DNA from: Paenibacillus peoriae
Lineage (GTDB): Bacteria; Bacillota; Bacilli; Paenibacillales; Paenibacillaceae
Assembly: GCF_022531965.1 (NCBI RefSeq)
Contig: NZ_CP092831.1
Span: 4,039,001-4,103,000, forward strand
Direction of reading: 5' to 3'
DNA: 64,000 bases
Shown: piece by piece, positions 18,079-26,000 of the stretch
How the letters are laid out: each line of letters starts with the position of its first letter
Position numbering within the stretch: position 1 is the first letter of the stretch
The notes under the pieces: model-generated
The model's database searches: none
What the model was told of the DNA's origin: nothing
What the model saw: the letters and a program-made list of their open reading frames with translations, nothing else
Position numbers and translations under genes: made by a program

Positions 18079-19005
18079 CTAGAATAGAAACAGAACAACA
18101 TCCTCGCCTGCTTTAAATCCAAACTCTCTTAGTCGATCTTCCATCTCTTGAATCTGATGTAGATAATCTTCCGGCACAGCTGGCAGACCCTGTTCATTCA
18201 CTAATGTCCCGCCGAGTCTGGTGCGTGCATATTCGGCACTTTTCCACATCGCCTCAAACACCGTTTGCGGCTGCGCGGTTCGCACCCCATCCATACTAAA
18301 AATTAAATCTGCAAAGCGATCCTCTGCGAGTGTACTCAACCAAAAAAAGCCAGGCTCGGTTCCCGTATGTACGCTAAATAGTTCATCATAACCTCCCGTC
18401 CCGTGATGGTGCGCATGGAAAATGTCCATATCTCCCCACTCCATTCCGAGACTCAGCATGACATCCCAGATATCCGCTCCACGGTAAGATTGGCCTTGAT
18501 CCGCTACAAGCCTAAGCATGACAGCGTGTTCCCTTTCACCTTCCTGATCTGTAAATGCTTTTAGTTTTTCCGCTTTTGCACGTGCATGGGCAGCATCCTC
18601 TCGAGGAAGCACATGAACAGTTCCCTTCTCCTGAAAACGCGCTGGCAGTGTGTTCATAAAGTCTGCAACCTTGGCTTCATCCAAACAAACCTGCATCTCT
18701 ACATTATCGAATATATCTATACAAACACAAATTTTATCAAAATGGCATTCGCCTGCTGGTCTGCGCCCCACACTAGTCCACACCTGTAAATCATGAACAT
18801 GCCCATACACGATATATCCTTTGAGCAATTGCAAAATATCCTCATCTGACAACGTAAAACCACTAAATTCCACATCAATCAGCCAATAGATATTAGCATC
18901 AGGCTCCACTTGATGGATTCCTTTTATGGTCTTGACAGGCTCATGTTCCAACTCCACGGCAAGGATGCTCGATACATCCTCACTCCCATGTTCGGGTAAA
19001 TTCAT
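18079..19005 (-). CDS. Protein with ZipA-C-like FtsZ-binding domain
   Basis: 308 aa, soluble, no signal peptide. The C-terminal part (about residues 160-295) follows the ZipA FtsZ-binding domain in order: a hydrophobic strand, then G-A-D-I-W-D-V-M-L-S-L-G, W-G-D-M-D-I-F-H-A-H-H, ELFSVHTGTEPGFF, and a terminal helix after E-Y-A-R-T-R-L-G-G. ZipA is a gammaproteobacterial divisome protein, so this is unexpected here; the ZipA N-terminal membrane anchor is absent. The N-terminal 150 residues are unassigned. It may be an immunity or stress protein using the same fold. Resemblance was judged by eye. Confidence 0.6.
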   Translation of the reverse strand: MNLPEHGSEDVSSILAVELEHEPVKTIKGIHQVEPDANIYWLIDVEFSGFTLSDEDILQLLKGYIVYGHVHDLQVWTSVGRRPAGECHFDKICVCIDIFDNVEMQVCLDEAKVADFMNTLPARFQEKGTVHVLPREDAAHARAKAEKLKAFTDQEGEREHAVMLRLVADQGQSYRGADIWDVMLSLGMEWGDMDIFHAHHHGTGGYDELFSVHTGTEPGFFWLSTLAEDRFADLIFSMDGVRTAQPQTVFEAMWKSAEYARTRLGGTLVNEQGLPAVPEDYLHQIQEMEDRLREFGFKAGEDVVLFLF

Positions 19006-19161
19006 GAATCTCTCTCCTAACTAGCTGTTTTCACTTTACAGTTTCCTATAATTCTCAATATATATTAAACTATAAATCACCAAGCACAAAATAGTATAAA
19101 AACGGTGCTGGGTTGTTGAACTTAACTTTTAGAAATTCAAAGCTTCGAAAGGGGAGAACTC

Positions 19162-19914
19162 ATGATGCAAAAACTTTGGCAAAAAGGGAAGGCTCTATCA
19201 CTGCCTATTATGGTGTCCGCATCGCTGATATCTGGAGCGCTGTCTGTAAGTACACCTGCGGCGAATGCGGCTGCAACCAAGGAATTGCTCCAGCTATCCG
19301 GTCAGACTACTTACTATGGAGAGGTCGAGAATGGGCAGCCTAACGGACGTGGTACGATCAAATGGAGCGAATATAAGCAGTATTCGGGTGATTTTGTGAA
19401 TGGCAAGCGATCAGGTACCGGAAAATATACAAATCAATACACGGATGCAGATGGACAGAATCATAAAGTCGTATACAACGGAACTTGGAGCAATGACACG
19501 ATGAACGGCAAGGGTACGCAGACTGAAAAAGTGACGCAAATGGATGAAACCGTACGTTCGAACGAGATCCAGGTAGGTACTTTTCAGAACAATGGATTAC
19601 AGAACGGCTACCAAGTGATCCACGCTGTGGCCGATCCAGACTACAGCTTCACTTATAAAAATAGCAATGAAATAATAAATATCTTACACAGTAATCAAGA
19701 TCTGGTCCAAAGGTGGCAAAAAGGAGACCTCTTCTCCGTAAATTATAAAAATGGCTCTGTCCAAAAGGAATACTCCATGTTCCCTGAAGAGACTGCTACC
19801 AAAGAACGCCAAAGACAAGCGTCCATTAAGTATCTCAAAGGTATTACTGCCAAGGTCACTCCTCACTTGCAGCAGTTTGAAAAGCTGTCCAAGCAGATTC
19901 CGTTAAGTAATTAA
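19162..19914 (+). CDS. Secreted MORN-repeat protein
   Basis: 250 aa with a signal peptide (basic start, hydrophobic core, cleavage near AANA-AA at about 36). The mature N-terminal half carries MORN-like repeats (YYGEVENGQPNGRGTIKW, YSGDFVNGKRSGTGKY, YNGTWSNDTMNGKGTQ), and the C-terminal half is helical and charged. It is likely exported or cell-wall associated. AGGGGAG precedes ATG 19162, and a clear terminator follows. The function is unknown; MORN repeats usually bind lipids or proteins. Confidence 0.75.
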   Translation: MMQKLWQKGKALSLPIMVSASLISGALSVSTPAANAAATKELLQLSGQTTYYGEVENGQPNGRGTIKWSEYKQYSGDFVNGKRSGTGKYTNQYTDADGQNHKVVYNGTWSNDTMNGKGTQTEKVTQMDETVRSNEIQVGTFQNNGLQNGYQVIHAVADPDYSFTYKNSNEIINILHSNQDLVQRWQKGDLFSVNYKNGSVQKEYSMFPEETATKERQRQASIKYLKGITAKVTPHLQQFEKLSKQIPLSN

Positions 19915-19948
19915 ACCGACGCGAAATATGTATTAGTCTCTACGCAAG

Positions 19949-19998
19949 AAGGCCTCTCTTTCTAATGGAAAGCTCCATTTGAAAAGAGTGGCTTTTTT
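19949..19998 (+). terminator. Terminator after the MORN-repeat gene
   Basis: A long interrupted stem (GGCCTCTCTTTC pairing with GAAAAGAGTGGC around an inner ATGG/CCAT hairpin) is followed by six T. Confidence 0.75.
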
Positions 19999-20179
19999 CG
20001 TTTCGTTATGAATGACTATAAGAACTTCGGATCATACACCTCCTACTATTCTCCCTTATGCACCCTCATGAACTCATACAAATGACTTATTTTTCACTAA
20101 AACCCCCTCCTTTTTTTGCTAACCCCCACTGGATTCACTAAAATATAAGTAATTATTTTAATCATCCGAGGTGGACATC

Positions 20180-21265
20180 ATGGCTAAAATTATGGTTCCT
20201 CCTGAGAAACTAGAAGCGGTTTCCAGGCAGTTCGCACAGGCACGTGAGCTGGGGGCACAAATTTGCGGACAACTGTCACAGCATATTCAGATGTTGGAAA
20301 ATAGCTGGGCAGGAACAACACAGCAGCGCTTTTATCAGGATTTTCATAAAGCGCGTGGACAAATGGATGCTTTCACTCAAACTGTCAGTTCTGTCAGCAC
20401 AGAGCTGCGTTCCATTGCAGTAAAATTTAAGGAAACAGATACCCAAGCAGACACGGGGATTACCAAAGGAGATCACAGCGGACAGATCAGCAACAGCGAA
20501 GGGGCAACTTCCGGGAAAAAAGGACCCGATCCAGCAGATATAGCCATTAACAGCCTGTCAGAGGCCAACAAATGGCGCGGGCAACTAGGATTTGCCGGAA
20601 CAGCGATCTATAGCGGTCTGGCTTCCACACTTGTGCTCACCAAAACAGTAGAATTCAAGAAAAGTCTGAAGAATCCCACTCGAGCGGTTATACATAATGC
20701 GGCATGGGTGAAAGGCAAGGGTAACAATGCTTTTATGCGTAATTTGGGCAAAAGCCTAAACCGCCAATTCGCCAAACCCGGTATTGTGATGAAGGGGTTA
20801 AAGGGCTTTGATCGATTAGCTGGAAAGCTTCAAATGGGTAAGCTCGGCCTCGGATTCAACAAAGCCAACAGCTTTCCTCAGTGGACACGGAACGTCATCG
20901 CCGGGGTGGAAAAAGGACGTTACGGCATAGCCACCCGCCAAATTCCCGGTATGATTGCCAAAAAGCTCTACCCTATTAATGCCACCATGAATATTGTGGG
21001 CGAGGGCATCAGTCTGGCTGGAAAATGGAAAAGCGGGAAGCTTACCGGAACGGATGTAGCTGTATCTGCCTCTAACGTAGCGATTAAAACCGCCGCAACT
21101 TATGGCGGCGCTGTCGTTTTGGGGTCCATAGGCGGTGCTATCGGTGGTCCGGTCGGCGCAGCCGTCGGGGCATACGTCGGCGGTACAGTGGGAAGCTGGG
21201 CAGGCGGAAAAGTCGCCAAATTTGCGGAAAAAGGGATACGCTGGGCCAGCAAATTATTTAAATAA
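20180..21265 (+). CDS. WXG100-domain protein with glycine-zipper C-terminus (candidate T7SS effector)
   Basis: 361 aa. The N-terminal 90 residues form a WXG100-type helical hairpin with the turn motif S-W-A-G (Trp43, Gly45). A hydrophilic linker follows, then a mixed region, and near residues 305-345 a glycine-zipper segment (GSIGGAIGGPVGAAVG and GGTVGSWAGG). WXG100 heads direct export by type VII secretion; glycine zippers occur in membrane-inserting toxins such as the TelE type. ATG 20180 was chosen (GAGGTGG at 5 nt); GTG 20171 is the alternative. No secretion machinery is nearby. The toxin role is inferred. Confidence 0.7.
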   Translation: MAKIMVPPEKLEAVSRQFAQARELGAQICGQLSQHIQMLENSWAGTTQQRFYQDFHKARGQMDAFTQTVSSVSTELRSIAVKFKETDTQADTGITKGDHSGQISNSEGATSGKKGPDPADIAINSLSEANKWRGQLGFAGTAIYSGLASTLVLTKTVEFKKSLKNPTRAVIHNAAWVKGKGNNAFMRNLGKSLNRQFAKPGIVMKGLKGFDRLAGKLQMGKLGLGFNKANSFPQWTRNVIAGVEKGRYGIATRQIPGMIAKKLYPINATMNIVGEGISLAGKWKSGKLTGTDVAVSASNVAIKTAATYGGAVVLGSIGGAIGGPVGAAVGAYVGGTVGSWAGGKVAKFAEKGIRWASKLFK

Positions 21266-21300
21266 TATACACACCTAACAGATGGAGAAGGAGCCTGACT

Positions 21301-22137
21301 ATGGACAAACAAACGGTAATTTTAACGCTTGAGGAGCTAGGTTTTGCCTTGACCGCATTGGGCGCAGAAGATATGGCTTCTGGTCTGCTCCAATCTTATT
21401 ACGGGGAACTAACCGAAGATCGCTGGGAACTACTTTTTCATGCCGCAACGCATAGCATGATATCCAAGGGTTTGATGGAACAACGGGATGACGAGCAACA
21501 ACAGCTCGAATTTGATGCGTTCATTGTTGAAATTTTAGCTCATCTGGTACAAAGTCGTCAGATGCTACGTGGCTTTAAGGAGCAACAAGATAAGCAAAAT
21601 ACGTTAACGATACACCATGGAAATGAACGTTTTCTGTATCATTTCTCCAGTCACAATGAACTCCATTTCTTTCGCTGGTCTTCTCCAGAAGACTGGCATC
21701 ACGACATTGATCAACTGTTCGGCCTGTCTGCTCCGAACTTCAATGCGCACAGCCGATACGTCGATCTGACCGAAGAACAGTGGAATGAGTTAACCTCATC
21801 CAACTTCACCATGCAGCAAATGGCAACGTGGAAGCTTCATGAGTCGGCTCAACAAATGATACAAGACTGGCGGGAGGACTTTGATCGTAATCAGTGTAGC
21901 CTTGATAATTTGAGCCAAATGGTATACACGGATACGGATGAAGATGGTCCTTCTGTTACAAATCTGCTATTTGTTCTTAAAGGAAAGAATGATGTGTGGA
22001 TTGTAAGAAATACAGAACTGAATATGCAGGCCACTCCATGTCTGCGAATTGAAAGTGTGACCGAAGCTGACTGGAGAGAACGAATAACTTATTTCATTCA
22101 GGCGTTTGTTCCCGACGAGGCGGTATTCCGTGGATAA
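21301..22137 (+). CDS. Uncharacterised 278-aa partner of the WXG100 gene
   Basis: Soluble mixed alpha/beta protein. The first 90 residues (LTLEELGFALTALG, then a Leu-rich S-K-G-L-M segment) loosely recall EspG-type chaperones that bind type VII substrates, but I cannot assign a family. It begins 35 nt after the WXG100 gene with AAGGAG upstream and overlaps the next gene by 8 nt, so the three are one transcript. A chaperone or immunity role is the natural hypothesis. Confidence 0.65.
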   Translation: MDKQTVILTLEELGFALTALGAEDMASGLLQSYYGELTEDRWELLFHAATHSMISKGLMEQRDDEQQQLEFDAFIVEILAHLVQSRQMLRGFKEQQDKQNTLTIHHGNERFLYHFSSHNELHFFRWSSPEDWHHDIDQLFGLSAPNFNAHSRYVDLTEEQWNELTSSNFTMQQMATWKLHESAQQMIQDWREDFDRNQCSLDNLSQMVYTDTDEDGPSVTNLLFVLKGKNDVWIVRNTELNMQATPCLRIESVTEADWRERITYFIQAFVPDEAVFRG

Positions 22138-22615
22138 AATTGTATATCGAAGATCTTTGGCATTTTGGAAAGCCATGGGCAGCTTGATGTTTGTGCTTAT
22201 TTGTCTGTTTTTGCTGCTGCTCATTTTTATCGACGAAGATATCTCAGCTCTACAAATCTTCTTCTTTATTACGTCCGCCATTGTCGGACTTCCTTTTTTC
22301 GGTAGCTATCTCGTGGTTTGTTTGAGCAGAACGCTTCGCAAGGATACCTACCTGTTCATCTTTGACGAGCACAGCATTTCAGATGGTATTCGAACTGTCC
22401 CGTGGGCTGCAATCACTAAAGTCGAATTCGAAGGGGCCTCCATCCGCAAATGGCTGCGCCCTCGCTTTCCCGCCTTTATTTTTCATCTGAATGACCACAG
22501 CACCTGGGAAGTCAGCACTGACTATGTGTTGAACGATATGGAGCTGAACCAAGCCGGGAAACAACTTCGAACTCTCATTAACCAGCATGGCAAGTCGAAG
22601 AAAAAACGTTCCTGA
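22130..22615 (+). CDS. Small membrane protein with PH-like tail (STM3941-like)
   Basis: 161 aa. Two hydrophobic segments lie in the first 65 residues (LMFVLICLFLLLLIFI and IFFFITSAIVGLPFFG). A soluble part with a D-G-I-R-T-V-P-W-A-A-I-T-K-V-E-F strand pattern follows, seen in STM3941/PH-like membrane proteins. GTG 22130 overlaps the upstream gene and has GAGGCGG 6 nt before it. As the last gene of the WXG100 unit it is a candidate immunity protein against a membrane-acting toxin. Confidence 0.65.
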   Translation: MDKIVYRRSLAFWKAMGSLMFVLICLFLLLLIFIDEDISALQIFFFITSAIVGLPFFGSYLVVCLSRTLRKDTYLFIFDEHSISDGIRTVPWAAITKVEFEGASIRKWLRPRFPAFIFHLNDHSTWEVSTDYVLNDMELNQAGKQLRTLINQHGKSKKKRS

Positions 22616-22633
22616 ATAGTGCCATTGAATATA

Positions 22634-22982
22634 TCAAAGCTTGTCTCTATCATATGCGGCTACAAGAGCCACAACCAATGCGGCCGAATTGGCCGCAGCC
22701 AAAAATGGAACACCAAACTGGCTGCGGATAAAATGGGCGCGCTCAGCATGGGAGATAAAGGAGTCTGCCGTCGTAATCAAACCCTTGACGATCTTCCCCT
22801 CAATCCTGGTCTCCGCCAGCGCTTCTGTCGCAAAAGCAAGCAGCGCTGGATCGAGCCCACCCGCAGACCCGGTATTAATGACAAGCTCTGGGCTAAAACG
22901 CTCAATCAGCAGGGCCATAGTCGAGGCAGCGTTCGCTTTGCCAATTCCTGATTGCAGCAAAATAACTTCCTTGTATTCCGGC
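22634..22982 (-). pseudogene. Decayed MTA/SAH nucleosidase fragment
   Basis: The reading frame contains the nucleosidase signature [12 protein letters not shown], then [12 protein letters not shown], and later [17 protein letters not shown], as in MtnN/Pfs enzymes. About 50 N-terminal residues are missing, and some 50 residues between GSAGG and the later part, including the substrate loop, are deleted. The C-terminus is divergent and lacks a clear MEMEGAA motif. It begins at the stop codon of the upstream aminotransferase gene. It is very unlikely to be active. Loss fits an old internal deletion. Confidence 0.75.
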
Positions 22983-24164
22983 TTATACTTGAAAAACCCC
23001 CGTCGCTGCGATACGCTGCACCGCCTCCAGCAGCCTTTCCTCACTGTTTACCAGACTGACCCGCACATAAGAAGCTCCTGCACGACCAAAGCCTTCTCCA
23101 GGAGCGACCGCAACGTGCGCACCGTCCAATAAAAAGTCTGCAAAGGAAGCCGATGTATGCCCCTCCGGCACCTTGAACCAGGCAAAAAAAGACCCTTGGG
23201 GAGCTGCTACATCCCAGCCAATACCTCGTAACGCTGCAATAAGAACATTACGGCGCCGCTCATATAACTTCGCGAGCTCCTGTACTGGCTCCTGGGTGCC
23301 CAGCAATGCGACAGCTCCCGCATCCTGTACCGCGCCAAAAACAGTGCTGTAGGCATGCGTATGATAATGCTTGAGCGCACCAATAACGGACGCATTTCCA
23401 ACCGCAAAGCCGAAGCGCCATCCAGCCATGTTATACGTTTTGGAAGCTGTATACGTCTCGACGCCATACTCCTTGCCGCCGGGGATTTGCAATAAACTAA
23501 TCGGCTTATGCCCGTCAAATCCAAGAGCACCGTAAGCAAAATCATTCATAACTGGAAACTGATACCGAGCGGCATAATCCAGCGTCTTCGTCAGAAAGTC
23601 TGCAGTAGCTACGGCTCCAGTCGGATTGTTCGGATAATTAATCATAAGCAATTTGACCTGCTCTGCAATTTCTTCCGGCACGGTTGTATAATCAGGCAAG
23701 AAACCATGCTTCTCATCAAGCGGAATCGTATGAATATGGGCTCTTGCCAGCGTAGCAGCGGAATAATATTGGGGATATGCCGGATCGGTGGTCAATAACC
23801 AATCACCTGGATTCAATAGCGCCTGTGGAATCCCCATTACGCCTATGGCTGAGCCGTTGAATATGGCAATCTCCCGGTCCGGATCCAGCTCCACCTGATA
23901 CTCCCGTTTATAGAACGCGGCGACAGCCTCCAGCGTGCTTTTTTTTCCATGAAAAGGCGGATAGCCCTGATTGATCGGTTGATCAACCGCTTCCTTCAAA
24001 GCGCTGATAATATGCGCCGGTGTTGGCTGATCCGGGTTGCCGGCTGCCAGATTAATTACATCTATTCCTTTACTTTTATACAGATTCACTTTGTCATCTA
24101 TTGCGCTAAAATAGTTGTCAGGCAGAGCCTTGACGAGATCAGAGGATGAAAAAATCACGTTCAT
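22983..24164 (-). CDS. PLP-dependent class I aminotransferase
   Basis: 393 aa, full length for fold-type I aminotransferases. Seen: [10 protein letters not shown] near the start, NYPNNPTG, the Schiff-base lysine in [12 protein letters not shown] and the C-terminal Arg in YVRVSL. ATG 24164 has AGAAGG at 5 nt; GTG 24170 is in frame but overlaps that site. Neighbours are a MetQ-like methionine-binding lipoprotein and an MTA/SAH nucleosidase remnant. A methionine-salvage or methionine transamination role is therefore plausible; the exact substrate is not determined. Confidence 0.85.
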   Translation of the reverse strand: MNVIFSSSDLVKALPDNYFSAIDDKVNLYKSKGIDVINLAAGNPDQPTPAHIISALKEAVDQPINQGYPPFHGKKSTLEAVAAFYKREYQVELDPDREIAIFNGSAIGVMGIPQALLNPGDWLLTTDPAYPQYYSAATLARAHIHTIPLDEKHGFLPDYTTVPEEIAEQVKLLMINYPNNPTGAVATADFLTKTLDYAARYQFPVMNDFAYGALGFDGHKPISLLQIPGGKEYGVETYTASKTYNMAGWRFGFAVGNASVIGALKHYHTHAYSTVFGAVQDAGAVALLGTQEPVQELAKLYERRRNVLIAALRGIGWDVAAPQGSFFAWFKVPEGHTSASFADFLLDGAHVAVAPGEGFGRAGASYVRVSLVNSEERLLEAVQRIAATGVFQV

Positions 24165-24227
24165 ATCCACCTTCTATCCATAAGATACAGGCTGACAACG
24201 TCAGCCCGCAGAAGATAATGCCCCATA

Positions 24228-25067
24228 TTATTTGAAATAGCTTGGCAACTTGTAGCCTTCATAATCAGGGTTCGAATGGATGTAATTTTGGAATTCATCT
24301 GAATGATATCCTTCAATAATGTCTTTGACGAAGGGCTTATCCTTGTTCTTGCTGTCCACAGCGACCACGTTCGTGAACGGATCTGTCATATTTTCAAGCT
24401 TTAATGCCGAGGTCAGCTTTATTCCATTCGATACAGCAAAGTTCCCTTGTATAGCCGCAAAATCAACATCCTTCAGTACACGTGGCCCCTGTGCCGGATC
24501 GGTAGCAACAAATTGCAGATGATGCGGATTAGAGGTGATGTCGTTCACCGAGGTTTGCAATGGATCAATATGGTCCTTTAACGTAATCCAGCCTACTTCC
24601 TTCAAAATATTCAGCGCACGCAGCATATTGACTGGCTCGTTGGACAGATTGATTTGGGCTCCATCGCCGATTTCGTCAAGGCTGGTATGCTTGCTGGAGT
24701 ACAATCCCATTGGAGGAGTCGGGACCTGTACAGCACCAATCAGATCAATATTCTCCCGCTTATTCATAGAATCCAGGTAAAGCGAATGCTGAAACACATT
24801 AGCATCAATATCCCCCTTAGCCACGGCTACATTGGGCTGAACACCGTCTGTAAACTCTTTATATGTAATCTTATAGCCTTTCTTCTCCAAATATGGAGCC
24901 ACACCATTCTTAAACTGATCGCTATATGGACCAGGATTAAAGCTAATATGCAGTGTTTTCTTTTCTTCACCCGCAGCGTTGCCCGACGTATTGTTGCTGC
25001 CGCAGCCTGAAATAAAAAGCACGACTGCTCCCAGCAGCAATATAAATGAAATCCATGGTTTCTTCAT
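24228..25067 (-). CDS. MetQ/NlpA-family methionine-binding lipoprotein
   Basis: 279 aa. The signal peptide ends in a lipobox (LFISGC). The mature protein has NlpA-family features: FNPGPYSDQFKNGVAPYLEKKGY, DANVFQHSLYLDSMN and DVDFAAIQGNFAVSNG. It would deliver methionine to a MetNI-type ABC transporter, but no metN or metI is next to it, so it must share one elsewhere or be an orphan. I saw no SAM (S-box) riboswitch in the leader. A good promoter lies 97-126 nt upstream. Confidence 0.85.
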   Translation of the reverse strand: MKKPWISFILLLGAVVLFISGCGSNNTSGNAAGEEKKTLHISFNPGPYSDQFKNGVAPYLEKKGYKITYKEFTDGVQPNVAVAKGDIDANVFQHSLYLDSMNKRENIDLIGAVQVPTPPMGLYSSKHTSLDEIGDGAQINLSNEPVNMLRALNILKEVGWITLKDHIDPLQTSVNDITSNPHHLQFVATDPAQGPRVLKDVDFAAIQGNFAVSNGIKLTSALKLENMTDPFTNVVAVDSKNKDKPFVKDIIEGYHSDEFQNYIHSNPDYEGYKLPSYFK

Positions 25068-25163
25068 TTGATGTCTCCCCCTGCTCCTTGATATCTTCTA
25101 CTTTTGGTGAGTTAGAATGTTTACAGTCGCTCAAAATACCAAGTAACTTGATGCGTTTTATAG

Positions 25164-25193
25164 ATATTACAATGATTTTTTATTCACTGTCAA
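25164..25193 (-). promoter_or_regulatory. SigA-type promoter of the MetQ-like gene
   Basis: On the minus strand TTGACA (25188-25193) and TAATAT (25164-25169) are separated by 18 nt. The leader to the ATG is about 90 nt. Confidence 0.65.
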
Positions 25194-25299
25194 CAACATT
25201 TAATTACGCATCTTCTGCATAACAAATAAGGGATCACAACAGGCGATCCCCTTGTAGGTAAAAACACTTCACAAGTTTGTAATATTATTCCGTTTCAAT

Positions 25300-25320
25300 T
25301 ATACCCCCTGGGGGTATAAT
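25300..25320 (+). promoter_or_regulatory. CsoR-type operator overlapping a -10 box
   Basis: A perfect 19-nt palindrome, TATACCCCC-T-GGGGGTATA, at 25300-25318. This is the form of operators bound by the CsoR/CstR/FrmR family. Its right arm runs into a perfect TATAAT (25315-25320), so bound repressor would block RNA polymerase. It lies 37 nt before the ydhK-like gene. No csoR gene is in the window. Confidence 0.75.
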
Positions 25321-25356
25321 TGATATGAAAATAAAACCCTAAAGGAGCTATTAAAT

Positions 25357-25914
25357 ATGAGAATGCAATGGGCTTTGCTCGCTGGTACAGTCATGATGAT
25401 TTTGAGTGGGTGCGGGAACAGTAACGCGCCAAACCAAGAGCACACGGCAAACAGCAGTCAACAGCACGACACATCGGAGATGAACCATTCCACTTCCAGT
25501 GAGCTTCCTGCCGGATTAAAAGAAGCTGAAAATCCAGCCTTCAAAGTTGGTAGTCAAGCGACTATACGAGCTGACCATATGGCCGGCATGAATGGGGCTA
25601 CGGCCACGATTGCGGGTGCTTATACGACTACTGCTTATACAGTCTCCTATACACCAACCACTGGAGGAGAAAAAGTGAATAATCATAAGTGGGTTATTCA
25701 TGAAGAGATTAAGGATGCAAGCAGCGAGCCCTATGCACCGGGCACAGAGGTTATCCTTGCAGCAGATCATATGAAGGGGATGGATGGGGCTAAGGCTACC
25801 ATTGATTCCGCCGAGCCAACGACCGTATATATGGTAGACTATACGCCGACTACAGGAGGAGAGCCTGTCAAAAATCATAAATGGGTGACGGAGAGTGAGC
25901 TTTCAGCCCATTAG
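25357..25914 (+). CDS. YdhK-family (DUF1541) lipoprotein
   Basis: 185 aa. Lipoprotein signal with lipobox (MILSGC), then a Ser/His/Asn-rich linker, then two copies of the DUF1541 repeat (ADHMxGMxGAxATI ... YTPTTGGExVxNHKWV) at about 70-120 and 130-180. Repeated His and Met residues suggest metal binding, in line with the CsoR-type operator upstream. AAAGGAG precedes the ATG by 9 nt. It is probably a copper-responsive surface protein; the precise role is unknown. Confidence 0.85.
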   Translation: MRMQWALLAGTVMMILSGCGNSNAPNQEHTANSSQQHDTSEMNHSTSSELPAGLKEAENPAFKVGSQATIRADHMAGMNGATATIAGAYTTTAYTVSYTPTTGGEKVNNHKWVIHEEIKDASSEPYAPGTEVILAADHMKGMDGAKATIDSAEPTTVYMVDYTPTTGGEPVKNHKWVTESELSAH

Positions 25915-25946
25915 AACTCTTTCAGCACAGGTCGCTTGTGATAACA

Positions 25947-25973
25947 AAAGGGAGCCTGGCATCGGCTCCCTTT
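25947..25973. terminator. Shared terminator hairpin between ydhK-like and VWA genes
   Basis: A perfect 10-bp stem, AAAGGGAGCC pairing with GGCTCCCTTT, around a 7-nt loop. The convergent genes end 33 nt and 28 nt away, so it can serve both strands; T-runs are short on each side. Confidence 0.7.
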
Positions 25974-26000
25974 AACGGCTTTATTTGAGTTTGGACAAAC

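Noticed and set aside
25068..25356. SAM (S-box) riboswitch or T-box before the MetQ-like gene
   Set aside because: The leader lacks the conserved S-box core and any T-box sequence; only a promoter was seen.
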